From the NCBI RefSeq assembly GCF_001983175.1, contig NZ_MNPW01000004.1:310001-374000 (forward strand): 64,000 nt of DNA. The letters run 5' to 3'. The notes below the pieces were generated by a model. It was not told where the DNA came from. It did no database searches and saw only the letters and a list, made by a program, of their open reading frames with translations. The DNA comes from Pseudomonas cedrina subsp. cedrina. GTDB taxonomy: Bacteria; Pseudomonadota; Gammaproteobacteria; Pseudomonadales; Pseudomonadaceae. Made by a program: the position numbers and the translations under genes. Positions 44,079 through 52,270 of the stretch are shown here, piece after piece (positions within the stretch are counted from its first letter, which is position 1; every line of letters starts with the position of its first letter).

Positions 44079-44389
44079 AGCCCGACGCTGAACGGCAGGG
44101 CGCGGGTGGAGGGTTGCGGCGGCACCGTGTGATCGCCATCCGTCATCACCGTCAGGATTTCCATGGCGCTGTGGCCCTGTTCGATGGCGATGCCGAACTG
44201 GATACTCTGCACCAGGCGTTTGAGCCGTTTGGGATCGTTGCGCTGTTCGGCGCTGATCATGCGTTTGGCCACCACGCCTTGATCGTTGGAGAGGGTCAGC
44301 ATGATGCTGCCGTCCAGCCGCTGGATGCTCAGGTTGACACGGTATTGCGGGGTGAATGTGTCGGTGATGATCTGAAAAGGATTGTCCAT
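44075..44389 (-). CDS. DUF3509 protein
   Basis: A 104-residue small protein typical of pseudomonads: MDNPFQIITDTFTPQYRVNLSIQRLDGSIMLTLSN, VVAKRMISAEQRNDPKRLKRLVQSIQFGIAIEQG. No function is known. It probably forms a small beta sheet with a helix. It is convergent with and overlaps the psiE-like gene by 4 bp, so the two messages have complementary ends. Confidence 0.8.
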   Translation of the reverse strand: MDNPFQIITDTFTPQYRVNLSIQRLDGSIMLTLSNDQGVVAKRMISAEQRNDPKRLKRLVQSIQFGIAIEQGHSAMEILTVMTDGDHTVPPQPSTRALPFSVGL

Positions 44390-44560
44390 GGTGCGTTACC
44401 GCCTGATAAGAACATGCAGTCATTGACGACCGGTGTCGGGATTAGTTCGCATTGCCTGACCACCGGCCACTTCGTCGCTGAGGGTTCACAAAGTCCGTTT
44501 GCCCCATGGCTGTACAGCAAAGGGCGTGCCGTACAACGAGCTATCTGCCAGCGGAATGCC

Positions 44561-44654
44561 AATGTGGGAGCGGGCTTGCTCGCGAATGCTGTGTGCCGGT
44601 CAATGAATACTTGGCTGACACACCGTATTCGCGAGCAAGCCCGCTCCCACATTG
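44561..44654. repeat. long palindromic repeat (GTGGGAGCGGGCTTGCTCGC)
   Basis: Arms AATGTGGGAGCGGGCTTGCT... at 44561-44586 and the complement at 44629-44654 are nearly perfect. It lies in the 584-bp gap between the DUF3509 and HPF-like genes; the rest of that gap (44390-44560 and 44655-44973) shows no gene I can support. Confidence 0.88.
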
Positions 44655-44973
44655 TTCTGTGTTGTCTCTGGGTGGGTGTTCCATTTCAGGGCGGTGCGCA
44701 GAAAACGATCGCAGACAGCGCAAAGCGGATGGCAGCCATCAACAAGAGGGGGGAATTGCGAGGATTTTGGGGCATAAGAAGATGTAACTAACTCCCCACC
44801 CTAACAGCGTTTACGCTTGTCGTCAGGCTTAATTTGTAATGTGGGATTTATCTTTGAAAAGGGGTTGAATTGTTTCAGCAGGTGCTCAATTGTGTAATCA
44901 AGAGGTCATGGTTTCACCACCCCGGTGTAGCAGTTGTGACCTCTCGCGAGCTAGCTGAAATAAGGGAAGAACT

Positions 44974-45384
44974 ATGCAAATCCAAGTCAATAGCGATAAC
45001 CATATTGAAAGCAGCATCCGACTGGAGGAGTGGGTACGAACTACCATTGAGAGCACGCTCGAACGTTACGAAGAAGACCTGACCCGAGTGGAGGTCTACC
45101 TGCGGGATGAGAACGGCGACAAGCCAGGTCCCCACGATTTAAGTTGCCGCCTGGAAGCGCGCCCAAAAGGTCATCAAGCGCTGTCGGTCCTGCACAAGGC
45201 CGATACCCTGGAACAGGCGATCGACGGTGCGGCCACCAAGCTGGAGCACGCGTTGGAGCATCTATTTGGCAAACTGCAAGGCAAGCCCCGCGCTGCCGGG
45301 AAAAGCCAGCCAACCACCAAAGTCAACGAAGATGAGCTTGAGCAGGAGTTTCTGGAAAAAGAACGTGCCGTGTTCAACGGCTGA
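44974..45384 (+). CDS. HPF/RaiA-family ribosome-associated protein
   Basis: A 136-residue protein with the beta-alpha-beta-beta-beta-alpha fold of hibernation factors: MQIQVNSDNHIESSIRLEEWVRTTIESTLERYEEDLTRVEVYLRDENGDKPG, CRLEARPKGHQALSVLHKADTLEQAIDGAATKLEHALEHLFGK. A charged tail follows (about residues 105-136). The start MQIQVNSDN differs from the classic HPF (MQVNISG...), and the gene is away from rpoN, so it is a second family member. AAGGGAAG precedes the ATG. Likely binds the 30S subunit under stress. Confidence 0.85.
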   Translation: MQIQVNSDNHIESSIRLEEWVRTTIESTLERYEEDLTRVEVYLRDENGDKPGPHDLSCRLEARPKGHQALSVLHKADTLEQAIDGAATKLEHALEHLFGKLQGKPRAAGKSQPTTKVNEDELEQEFLEKERAVFNG

Positions 45385-45406
45385 CCGTTTTCTCACGCTT
45401 GACTAA

Positions 45407-45436
45407 AAAACGGGCCTGCATTTGCAGGCCCGTTTT
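45407..45436. terminator. bidirectional terminator between HPF-like gene and fecA
   Basis: AAAACGGGCCTGCA and its complement (14-bp stem) around TT, with T and A runs at the ends. It lies between two convergent genes and can serve both. Confidence 0.93.
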
Positions 45437-45450
45437 CGTTTAAGGTGGTT

Positions 45451-47787
45451 TTAGAACGCGATGGAAGTCTGCACATAGACCGTGCGCGGCTCGCCCACGT
45501 ATTTGCCCTTGTTGTTATCGTCGAACGAACGGGTGAAGTACTGGGTGTTGAAGATGTTTTTCACCCCGACCGCCACATTCAAATCCGACAACTTCGGGCC
45601 GAAGTCATACGCCGCGCGGCTGCTGAACAGCATGTAGCCAGGGATGCGTCCGTTGGCACCGTCGGCAGTTTCCCTTTGGGTGTTGGCGTTGTCGGCGAAC
45701 TGGCTGCTCTGGTAACTGCTGTCCAGGTTGAGCTTCCAGCGGCCTTCGGTATACCCCACGCCCAAGGTGCCTTTGTGCTTGGACGAGAAGGGCACGCGGT
45801 TGCCTTTGTTCGGGCCGTCTTCGCGGATGGTGGCGTCGACATAGGCGTAAGTGGCGTACACATCAAAGCCGGCCAGCGCGGGGCTTAAGCCATCGAGTGC
45901 GTAGTTGATGCTGGTCTCGATCCCCTGGTGGCGCGTTTCGCCGCGGGCAATCACCGAATCGTTGGTCTGGTTGCTTTCGTACTGGTTGTCGAAGTTGATC
46001 AGGAACGCACCGATTTCCGCGCGCAGGGTGCCGTCGTCGTAGCGGGTACCCAGTTCCCAGGTGCGGGCCTTTTCCGGTTTCACTTCGCCGCTGGTCACGC
46101 GGTTCGGCATCTGGCTGTACTGCACGCTGCCGAACGAGCCTTCGGTGTTGGCGTAGAGGTTCCAGCTGTCGGTGAGAAGGTAGAGCACGTTCAGCGCAGG
46201 CAACGCGGTGTTGTAGTCGCCCTTGTATTTGACGTTAGTCAGGTTGTTGGTCTGTTGCGACTCGATCATCTCGTAGCGAATGCCCGGCGTGATGGTCCAC
46301 TTGCCGATATCTATCCGGTCGTCGATGAAGAATGCATTGGCTTCGGTGCCGCCACGGGTGTCGCGGTCGTTGCGGCTGTCGGTGCTGGGGATCTGCTGGT
46401 TGGCGGCAATCGGCGTGCGGTAGCGCAGCTCGTGGCCCGCCTCGTTGATGTAGCGGTAGCCGACGCCCACTTCGTGGCTGGTCGGGCCCAGGTCAAAGCC
46501 TTGGGCGAAGCGGGTCTCGATGCCGCGCACCCAATATTCACGCGGGGACAGTGACAGGAAAGTGCCCTGGTCCAGATAACCGCTGCGCAACGTCTTGGTG
46601 AAGAAGCTGTTGATGGTGAATTCGCGACGGTCCTGCTCATAGCGATAGCCGACGTTGAACATCGTGCGGCGGCCCCAGAACTTGTCGTAGGCGCGGGTGG
46701 ACTGATACGGGTCGGCCTTGTAGTCCGCAACGTTCAAGCCGCCGGGCATATCGGCCTGGCCTTCGTAGTACTGCGCCATGGCGTTGAAGCTGTTGGCGTC
46801 GTCGAGCTGGTATTTGCCCTTGAGGATCAGGTCGTCGATACGCGTGCCGCTGTTTTCGCGCCAGTCGCCGCCACGGGTGCCGGAGTACAACAGCGCACCG
46901 CCCAGGCCATTGTCGGCGGTGCCACCCGCGAGCAGGTTGCCGGTGGTCTTGAAGCCATCATGGCTGGAGGAAGGGCTGGTCTCGGTCTGCAAGCCGCCTT
47001 TGACGGTGGGCGCATCCGGAATCGCGCGGGTCACGAAGTTGACCACGCCGCCGACGTTCTGCGGGCCGTAGCGCACGGCGCCGCCGCCGCGTACGACGTC
47101 GACGGCGTCCATGTTGCCCATGCTGATGGGCGCGAATGAAAGCTGCGGCTGGCCATACGGTGCGAAAGGCACCGGGATGCCGTCCATCAGCACCGTGGAA
47201 CGCGACGCCAGGCGCGGGTTGAGGCCGCGAATGCCGAAGTTCAGCGCCATGTCATGGCTGCCGGTGCCGTTGTTATCCGGGGCGTTGACGCCGGGGATGC
47301 GGTTGAGCACATCCTTGGCCTGGGTGGCGCCCTGGCGCTCGAATTCTTCGCGGCGGATCACATCGCGCGCACCGGGGTGTTCGAACACATTGGTCTGCGC
47401 CGCGTCGCCGAGCCAGTCGCCGACGACACTGGAGGTGCCCAACTCGATACTGGCCGGTGCCGTGGCCGGCTGCAGGCTGTAGGCATTATCACCCTCGGCG
47501 CGCGCCTGCAGGCCGGTGCCTTCCAGCAGTTTCTGCAGGCCATCCGCCGCGCTGTAATTGCCGGACAACCCACGGCTCTGCATGCCCGCCGTGATCTCGG
47601 AACCGAAGGAAATCAACACGCCGGCTTCACGCCCGAATTGATTCAGCGCGGCTTCAAGCGAGCTCGGGGCGATGTGATACGGCTTGGCGTCGGCCGCCAT
47701 CACTGGGGGCAGCACGGTAAGACTGAGGCTGGCGCCGAGCAGGAGTTGGCGCACGGTGCGGGCTAGAAGCGTCGGTTGCTGGGGCAT
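45451..47787 (-). CDS. fecA: ferric citrate receptor FecA
   Basis: TonB-dependent outer-membrane receptor for ferric dicitrate. The 778-residue protein has a signal peptide, an STN signalling domain (about residues 33-105; IAPSSLEAALNQFGREAGVLISF), and a plug and barrel with long stretches shared with E. coli FecA: VVGDWLGDA, NVFEHPGARDVIRREEF, LNRIPGVNAPDNNGTGSHD, FGIRGLNPRLASRSTVLMDG, YGPQNVGGVVNFVTRAIP. It follows fecR with a 90-bp gap. I chose ATG 47787 for the signal peptide. Confidence 0.96.
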   Translation of the reverse strand: MPQQPTLLARTVRQLLLGASLSLTVLPPVMAADAKPYHIAPSSLEAALNQFGREAGVLISFGSEITAGMQSRGLSGNYSAADGLQKLLEGTGLQARAEGDNAYSLQPATAPASIELGTSSVVGDWLGDAAQTNVFEHPGARDVIRREEFERQGATQAKDVLNRIPGVNAPDNNGTGSHDMALNFGIRGLNPRLASRSTVLMDGIPVPFAPYGQPQLSFAPISMGNMDAVDVVRGGGAVRYGPQNVGGVVNFVTRAIPDAPTVKGGLQTETSPSSSHDGFKTTGNLLAGGTADNGLGGALLYSGTRGGDWRENSGTRIDDLILKGKYQLDDANSFNAMAQYYEGQADMPGGLNVADYKADPYQSTRAYDKFWGRRTMFNVGYRYEQDRREFTINSFFTKTLRSGYLDQGTFLSLSPREYWVRGIETRFAQGFDLGPTSHEVGVGYRYINEAGHELRYRTPIAANQQIPSTDSRNDRDTRGGTEANAFFIDDRIDIGKWTITPGIRYEMIESQQTNNLTNVKYKGDYNTALPALNVLYLLTDSWNLYANTEGSFGSVQYSQMPNRVTSGEVKPEKARTWELGTRYDDGTLRAEIGAFLINFDNQYESNQTNDSVIARGETRHQGIETSINYALDGLSPALAGFDVYATYAYVDATIREDGPNKGNRVPFSSKHKGTLGVGYTEGRWKLNLDSSYQSSQFADNANTQRETADGANGRIPGYMLFSSRAAYDFGPKLSDLNVAVGVKNIFNTQYFTRSFDDNNKGKYVGEPRTVYVQTSIAF

Positions 47788-47877
47788 GAAGAGCGGTCCT
47801 GAGAAGGAAAGATCAAGGTGGCTTGCCTTCTCTGTCACGCGAGGTGTGGAAAACGGCTCACAAATTTCGAAAAAAAT

Positions 47878-48819
47878 TCAGGCGCTTGCCTGGACCGTCA
47901 CCCAGTAGCGGGTAAAGCGTCGCACCTTGACCGGCAAGCTCACTTCCAGCAGATCGAGAATGCGCTCGCTGTCGTCCAGCGGGTAGCTGCCGGATATCAG
48001 CAGGTCGGCCACCTGTGGATCACAATTGAGCTGGCCGCGGCGGTAGCGGCCGAGTTCGCCGAGGAAATCTTCCAGGCGCATGTGGGCGGCAACCAGCATG
48101 CCGTCGGCCCAGGCGCCACTGTTGGTGTCGGTGGGACGCGGGGTGTCCCAGCCTTTGCGCGTGACATTGACCTGGTGCGAGGCCAGGACTGTCAGCGGTA
48201 GGCCGCTGTAAATGTTGGGCATCACGTCGACGCGCCCACCTAACACCGCCAGTTGCGTGTGATCGCTGAACTGCCGCACGTTCAAGCGCGCCGCCTGGCT
48301 GGTGAGCAGGCCCTGGCCGGTCAGCACCTGCAGCGGTGCGTTGCCGGCGGCGCCGGTCAATAGGATCTCACCTTGAAGCAGGCGGACCAGGCGCTGCTGG
48401 CCGTCGAAATGCACATCCACCGCACTGCCGGTGTTGAGCTGCAACTGGCTGCCGTCGGCCAGTTGCACCTTGCGTCGCTGGCCGACCGGGCTGCGGTAAT
48501 CGGCGCTCAGTGGTGGCAGTAGATGTTGCTGGCGCAGGCTCCAGGCGGCGGCCGAGCCGGCACCCAGGATCAACAGCAGTTTCAGGGCCTTGCGCCGGCT
48601 GGTGGACGTCGGCGCGTTCAGGGCCGCGTGGGCCAGCCCGGAGGGCATGCCGCGCAGGCGCTGGTTGACGCGCTGCATGTGGTCCCAGGCGCGCTGGTGG
48701 TCGCTGTGGGCGTTCAACCAATGCTGCCAGGCCGCCTGCTGGCGCGGGTTGAGGGCGCCTTGCTGCATTTCCATCAGCCAGTGCACGGCTTGTTCGGCGA
48801 CTTGAGTAGAAACATTCAT
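47878..48819 (-). CDS. fecR: anti-sigma factor FecR
   Basis: Inner-membrane regulator that relays ferric citrate binding by FecA to the sigma factor FecI. The 313-residue protein has the cytoplasmic N-terminal FecR domain (about residues 8-50; HWLMEMQQGALNPRQQAAWQHWLNAHSDHQRAW), one membrane segment (about 78-95) and the periplasmic part (RKVQLADGSQLQLNTGSAVDV, LGGRVDV). It overlaps fecI by ATGA, so equal synthesis with the sigma factor is likely. Confidence 0.95.
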   Translation of the reverse strand: MNVSTQVAEQAVHWLMEMQQGALNPRQQAAWQHWLNAHSDHQRAWDHMQRVNQRLRGMPSGLAHAALNAPTSTSRRKALKLLLILGAGSAAAWSLRQQHLLPPLSADYRSPVGQRRKVQLADGSQLQLNTGSAVDVHFDGQQRLVRLLQGEILLTGAAGNAPLQVLTGQGLLTSQAARLNVRQFSDHTQLAVLGGRVDVMPNIYSGLPLTVLASHQVNVTRKGWDTPRPTDTNSGAWADGMLVAAHMRLEDFLGELGRYRRGQLNCDPQVADLLISGSYPLDDSERILDLLEVSLPVKVRRFTRYWVTVQASA

Positions 48820-49304
48820 AGGGCGAAATAGCAGCGCATGGCCGCTTTGTTCAGGTGGCGTTTGACGGTGGCGATGGAAATGCCCAATTCAGCGCCAATC
48901 TGCGCGTAGGTCAGGCCATCGAGTTGAGCCAGCAGGAAGGCGCGCTTGACCTGGGTCGGCAAGCCGTCGAGCAGTTGATCCAGTTCGAGCAGGGTTTGCA
49001 GGATGATTGCGCGTTCTTCTTCCGACGGCGCCACGTGTTCGGGCATTTGCGCCAATGCATCGAGGTAGGCGCGCTCCAGGTCCTGGCGGCGATAGAAGTT
49101 GAACAGCACGCGCTTGGCGACGGTGGTGAGGAACGCGCGGGGCTCGATCAACGTCGGCGTTTCCCGAGCGGTGAGCACGCGGATGAAGGTATCCTGCGCC
49201 AGGTCGGCGGCACTTTCCGGGCAGCCGAGCTTGCGTCGCAACCAGCCGGTGAGCCAGTGGTGGTGGTCGTTGTACAGAACTTCGACGGTGTTGGACGGGC
49301 TCAA
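48816..49304 (-). CDS. fecI: ECF sigma factor FecI
   Basis: Extracytoplasmic-function sigma factor that activates fecA. It has region 2 (LYNDHHHWLTGWLRRKLGCPESAADLAQDTFIRVL) and region 4 (LPTQVKRAFLLAQLDGLTYAQIGAELGISIATVKRHLNKAA). I chose TTG 49304 as start: GGAG lies 8 nt upstream, the 162-residue length fits the family (E. coli 173), and the open frame further up runs through a Fur box at 49337-49359. Earlier in-frame Met codons (49451, 49418, 49397) would add a non-conserved N-terminus. Confidence 0.9.
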   Translation of the reverse strand: MSPSNTVEVLYNDHHHWLTGWLRRKLGCPESAADLAQDTFIRVLTARETPTLIEPRAFLTTVAKRVLFNFYRRQDLERAYLDALAQMPEHVAPSEEERAIILQTLLELDQLLDGLPTQVKRAFLLAQLDGLTYAQIGAELGISIATVKRHLNKAAMRCYFAL

Positions 49305-49336
49305 CTGGAACGCTCCGCTGGCATCGGCATGCTTTA

Positions 49337-49359
49337 GAGAACAAGAATTGTTCTCATTG
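49337..49359 (-). promoter_or_regulatory. Fur box of fecIRA
   Basis: ACAAGAATTGTTCTCATTG (49341-49359), read leftward as CAATGAGAACAATTCTTGT, fits a Fur box. The core GAGAACAA-GAA-TTGTTCTC is a perfect 8-bp-arm palindrome (49337-49355). It lies about 33 bp upstream of the TTG start of fecI. Confidence 0.75.
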
Positions 49360-49434
49360 TAGGGGGCGCGAGGGGCTTCGGCAATCCTGCATCTCATTAA
49401 GTGGCGCAGGCGATTCATCCGTTCTGTTTTGCTT

Positions 49435-49453
49435 ATGAGAATATTTATCATTA
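49435..49453 (+). promoter_or_regulatory. Fur box of the divergent PepSY operon
   Basis: ATGAGAATATTTATCATTA matches the 19-bp Fur consensus (GATAATGATAATCATTATC) at most positions. It lies 34 bp upstream of the DUF3649 start, so iron should repress this operon as well. Confidence 0.8.
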
Positions 49454-49486
49454 ATATTGTGGGCTGATGAACCTGGCGCCTCCCGC

Positions 49487-49786
49487 ATGAAAAGCAAAAC
49501 CTTGCCTGTCTCCTATCGCCTCGCCGTTACCTCGCGCGTGCTGGCTGCCGTCATCGGTGGTTATCTGATGGCTTCCCTGGCCAGCATCTGCCTGGCGCTG
49601 TGGATGCCCACTTCCCGCGCCGACGCCGTGATCACCGGGATGATGAGTTCATTCGTGTTCTATCTGTTGGCCGTGCTCTGGTGTTTCGCCTGCCGCAGCG
49701 CCGTGCGCGCCTGGTTCGGTGTGATGCTGCCGAGCGCGGCATTTGCCACGCTGGCGGGGCTGGGTTTTTGGATGGCGCGCACATGA
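49487..49786 (+). CDS. DUF3649 small membrane protein
   Basis: A 99-residue protein with three hydrophobic segments (about residues 18-40, 48-66, 75-95): LAAVIGGYLMASLASICLALWMP, SSFVFYLLAVLWCFACRSA. The DUF3649 family is found next to PepSY membrane proteins in iron-uptake loci. It overlaps the next gene by ATGA. The Fur box upstream predicts expression in low iron. Confidence 0.85.
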   Translation: MKSKTLPVSYRLAVTSRVLAAVIGGYLMASLASICLALWMPTSRADAVITGMMSSFVFYLLAVLWCFACRSAVRAWFGVMLPSAAFATLAGLGFWMART

Positions 49787-51357
49787 AAGAGGGCTTTCGC
49801 CAGGCCATGGCCTGGTTGCATACCTGGGCCGGGTTGATCTTCGGCTGGCTGCTGTTCGCGATTTTCCTGACGGGCACCCTGGCGTATTTCAAGGATGAAA
49901 TCAGCCACTGGATGCAGCCGGAAGTGCAGGCCCATCCCCTGGACGATGCGCGCAGCCTGACCGTCGCCCAAACCTATTTGCAGCAAGTGGCGCCCACGGC
50001 CGCGCGCTGGTTTATCACCCTGCCGGACAGCCGCGATCCCGGCCTGTCGGTGATGTGGCAAGACAAGGTCGACCCCGGCAAACGCGGCAATTTCGTGCGC
50101 AAAACCCTCGACCCGGTTACCGGCCAGGCTGTGGAGGCCCGTGAAAGCATGGGCGGCGAATTTTTCTACCGTTTCCACTTCCAACTGCAAATGCCGCATC
50201 CCTGGGGCCGCTGGCTGTCGACCATCGCCGCGATGGTGATGTTTGTCGCGTTGATCAGCGGGATCATCACCCATAAGAAAATCTTCAAGGACTTCTTCAC
50301 CTTCCGCCCCCGCAAAGGCCAGCGTTCATGGCTCGACGGGCATAACGCGGTGGGCGTGCTGGTGTTGCCGTTTCACTTGATGATCACCTACAGCAGCCTG
50401 GTGATTTTCATGAGCATGGTGATGCCGGCGCCGATCCTGGCCTCGTATGGCAACGACACCCGCGCCTTCTTCAGCGAGGTGTTCCCGGCCACCGACAATG
50501 CGCCGGCGCTCGGACAGCCTGGGCAGTTGAAGCCGCTGGTGCCAATGTACGAACAGGCGCGCGAGCACTGGGCGGGCGGACACGTCGGGCGGCTGGCGGT
50601 GAACAACCCGAGTGATGTGAACGCCTCGGTCAATGTGTTCCGCGCCGGTTCCGACAGCGTCGTGCATGACTTCGGCACTACGGTGTCCTTCAACGGCAAC
50701 ACGGGCGAGCTGCTGCGGGTCAGTGGCGAGCCGTCGCTGCCTGCGGTGATCGGCGGCAGTTTCTACGGGTTGCATATGGGCCATTTCGCCGGTCCGGTGT
50801 TGCGCTGGTTGTACTTTATCTGCGGCCTGGCGGGCACGGCGATGATCGGCACCGGGCTGGTGATCTGGCTCGGCAAACGCCAGCTCAAGCACGTCAAAGC
50901 CGCGTCGATGCCATTTGAGTTGCGGCTGGTGGAAGTACTGAATATCGCCAGCATGTCCGGGCTGATGATCGCCATTGCGGCGTTTTTCTGGGCCAACCGT
51001 TTGTTGCCGGTGAGCTTCGCCGAGCGTTCTGGCTGGGAAGTGCAAAGCTTTTTTATCGCCTGGGGCCTGAGCCTGTTGCACGCCATGTTGCGTCGCGGCC
51101 GCCAGGGGTGGGTCGAGCAACTGAGCATCGGCGCGCTGCTGTTTATCGCCATCCCGCTGCTCAATGCGCTGACCACCTCGCATCACTTGGGTGTTTCACT
51201 GGCGACCGGCGACTGGGCCATGGCCGGCTTCGACCTGACCTGCCTGGCCAGCGGCGTGTTCCTCGGCTGGGCCGCCTGGAAGATGCAGCATCGCACCGCG
51301 CCGCACGCCAAGGCTGAGCGCGCGCGGCCGTTGGCGCTCAAGCAGGGGGTGAACTGA
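49783..51357 (+). CDS. PepSY-associated inner-membrane protein (iron uptake)
   Basis: A 524-residue membrane protein of the PepSY_TM family: first helix MAWLHTWAGLIFGWLLFAIFLTGTLAYFKDEIS, PepSY-like periplasmic segments, GRWLSTIAAMVMFVALISGIITHKKIFKDFFTFRP, HNAVGVLVLPFHLMITYSSLV, then a C-terminal group of helices. Related proteins such as FoxB, PiuB and FpvG are thought to reduce ferric siderophores at the inner membrane. It is the central gene of a DUF3649-PepSY-DUF3325 operon with overlapping or abutting ends. Confidence 0.9.
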   Translation: MKEGFRQAMAWLHTWAGLIFGWLLFAIFLTGTLAYFKDEISHWMQPEVQAHPLDDARSLTVAQTYLQQVAPTAARWFITLPDSRDPGLSVMWQDKVDPGKRGNFVRKTLDPVTGQAVEARESMGGEFFYRFHFQLQMPHPWGRWLSTIAAMVMFVALISGIITHKKIFKDFFTFRPRKGQRSWLDGHNAVGVLVLPFHLMITYSSLVIFMSMVMPAPILASYGNDTRAFFSEVFPATDNAPALGQPGQLKPLVPMYEQAREHWAGGHVGRLAVNNPSDVNASVNVFRAGSDSVVHDFGTTVSFNGNTGELLRVSGEPSLPAVIGGSFYGLHMGHFAGPVLRWLYFICGLAGTAMIGTGLVIWLGKRQLKHVKAASMPFELRLVEVLNIASMSGLMIAIAAFFWANRLLPVSFAERSGWEVQSFFIAWGLSLLHAMLRRGRQGWVEQLSIGALLFIAIPLLNALTTSHHLGVSLATGDWAMAGFDLTCLASGVFLGWAAWKMQHRTAPHAKAERARPLALKQGVN

Positions 51358-51684
51358 ATGCTCCTCGCATTGCTGATGTGTTACGCCGGCTTCGTGGCAC
51401 TGTGCCTGTCTACCGACCGTCACCATGGCGAACTGCTGCACAGCAAACCGTCGCCGCGTCGGCGCCTGGGCTTGCGTGTGCTGGGATGGTTGCTGCTGAC
51501 CGTGGCGATCTGGCCGGCAGTCACTGTCGCCGGTTGGGGCCAGGGCTTGGTGCAGTGGTGCGCCGTATTGATGCTCAGCGCATTGCTGCTGGTGCTGCTG
51601 CTGCCGTATCGGCCAAGGCTCGCGTTGATCCTGGCGGGCGTCGGCCTGCTGGCCAGTCCCGTTGCGGCCTTCGCTACCCTCTGA
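51358..51684 (+). CDS. DUF3325 small membrane protein
   Basis: A 108-residue protein with three hydrophobic segments (about 1-17, 38-58, 62-82) and a short conserved loop CLSTDRHHGELLHSKPSPRRR. It starts directly after the PepSY gene stop, so the two are coupled. The DUF3325 family accompanies DUF3649 and PepSY proteins at iron-acquisition loci. Function unknown. Confidence 0.85.
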   Translation: MLLALLMCYAGFVALCLSTDRHHGELLHSKPSPRRRLGLRVLGWLLLTVAIWPAVTVAGWGQGLVQWCAVLMLSALLLVLLLPYRPRLALILAGVGLLASPVAAFATL

Positions 51685-51691
51685 GCCACCG

Positions 51692-52270
51692 ATGATGATC
51701 AGCACCCCACCCGAATCCCAGGACAGCCAGCACGCTGAGCCGGCAGGTGGGCGTGCGCATTTCCTGCAGGTGTTCCTGTCCCAGCGTTCACAGATGGAAG
51801 CCTTGGTGAATCGCCGCGTGGGCTGCCGCGCCACGGCGGCCGACCTGGTGCAGGACTTGTTCCTGCGCTTCTGGCGCCGACCGTTGGTGCAGGTCGAAGA
51901 ACTCAGCACCTACCTGTTGCGTTGCGCTGGCAATATCGCCATCGACCACCTGCGCAGCGAAGGCGCACGTGTACGTAGCAGCGAAGGCTGGCTGCCCGAA
52001 CAGCACGGCAATCAGGGCTGCGAACCCCAGGCGGCGCTGGAAGCCGGCAATGATCTGCGCCACGTCGAGGCCGCGTTGCGCAGCTTGCCGGAACGTACGC
52101 GGCAGATCTTCCTGCTCAACCGTATCCATGGCCGCAAGTACGCAGAGATCGCCAAGGCCATGGGCCTGTCCCAAAGCGCGGTGGAAAAACATATGATGCG
52201 CGCGCTCGAAGCCTGCAAAGCCAGCCTTCGCGAACCATCGACCCCACGCACGCCAGGGAATGCACCGTGA
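51692..52270 (+). CDS. second FecI-like ECF sigma factor
   Basis: A 192-residue ECF sigma factor: region 2 (VNRRVGCRATAADLVQDLFLRFW), region 4 (SLPERTRQIFLLNRIHGRKYAEIAKAMGLSQSAVEKHMMRAL). It belongs to the FecI-like iron-starvation group. It follows the DUF3325 gene by 7 bp and overlaps the next gene by GTGA, so it is part of the same operon. I chose ATG 51692; M2 at 51695 is equally possible. No receptor gene follows its FecR partner. Confidence 0.9.
   Translation: MMISTPPESQDSQHAEPAGGRAHFLQVFLSQRSQMEALVNRRVGCRATAADLVQDLFLRFWRRPLVQVEELSTYLLRCAGNIAIDHLRSEGARVRSSEGWLPEQHGNQGCEPQAALEAGNDLRHVEAALRSLPERTRQIFLLNRIHGRKYAEIAKAMGLSQSAVEKHMMRALEACKASLREPSTPRTPGNAP

Noticed and set aside
44870..45082. 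A 70-codon frame before the HPF-like gene
   Set aside because: It overlaps the HPF-like gene in another frame, and has no ribosome site or family resemblance.
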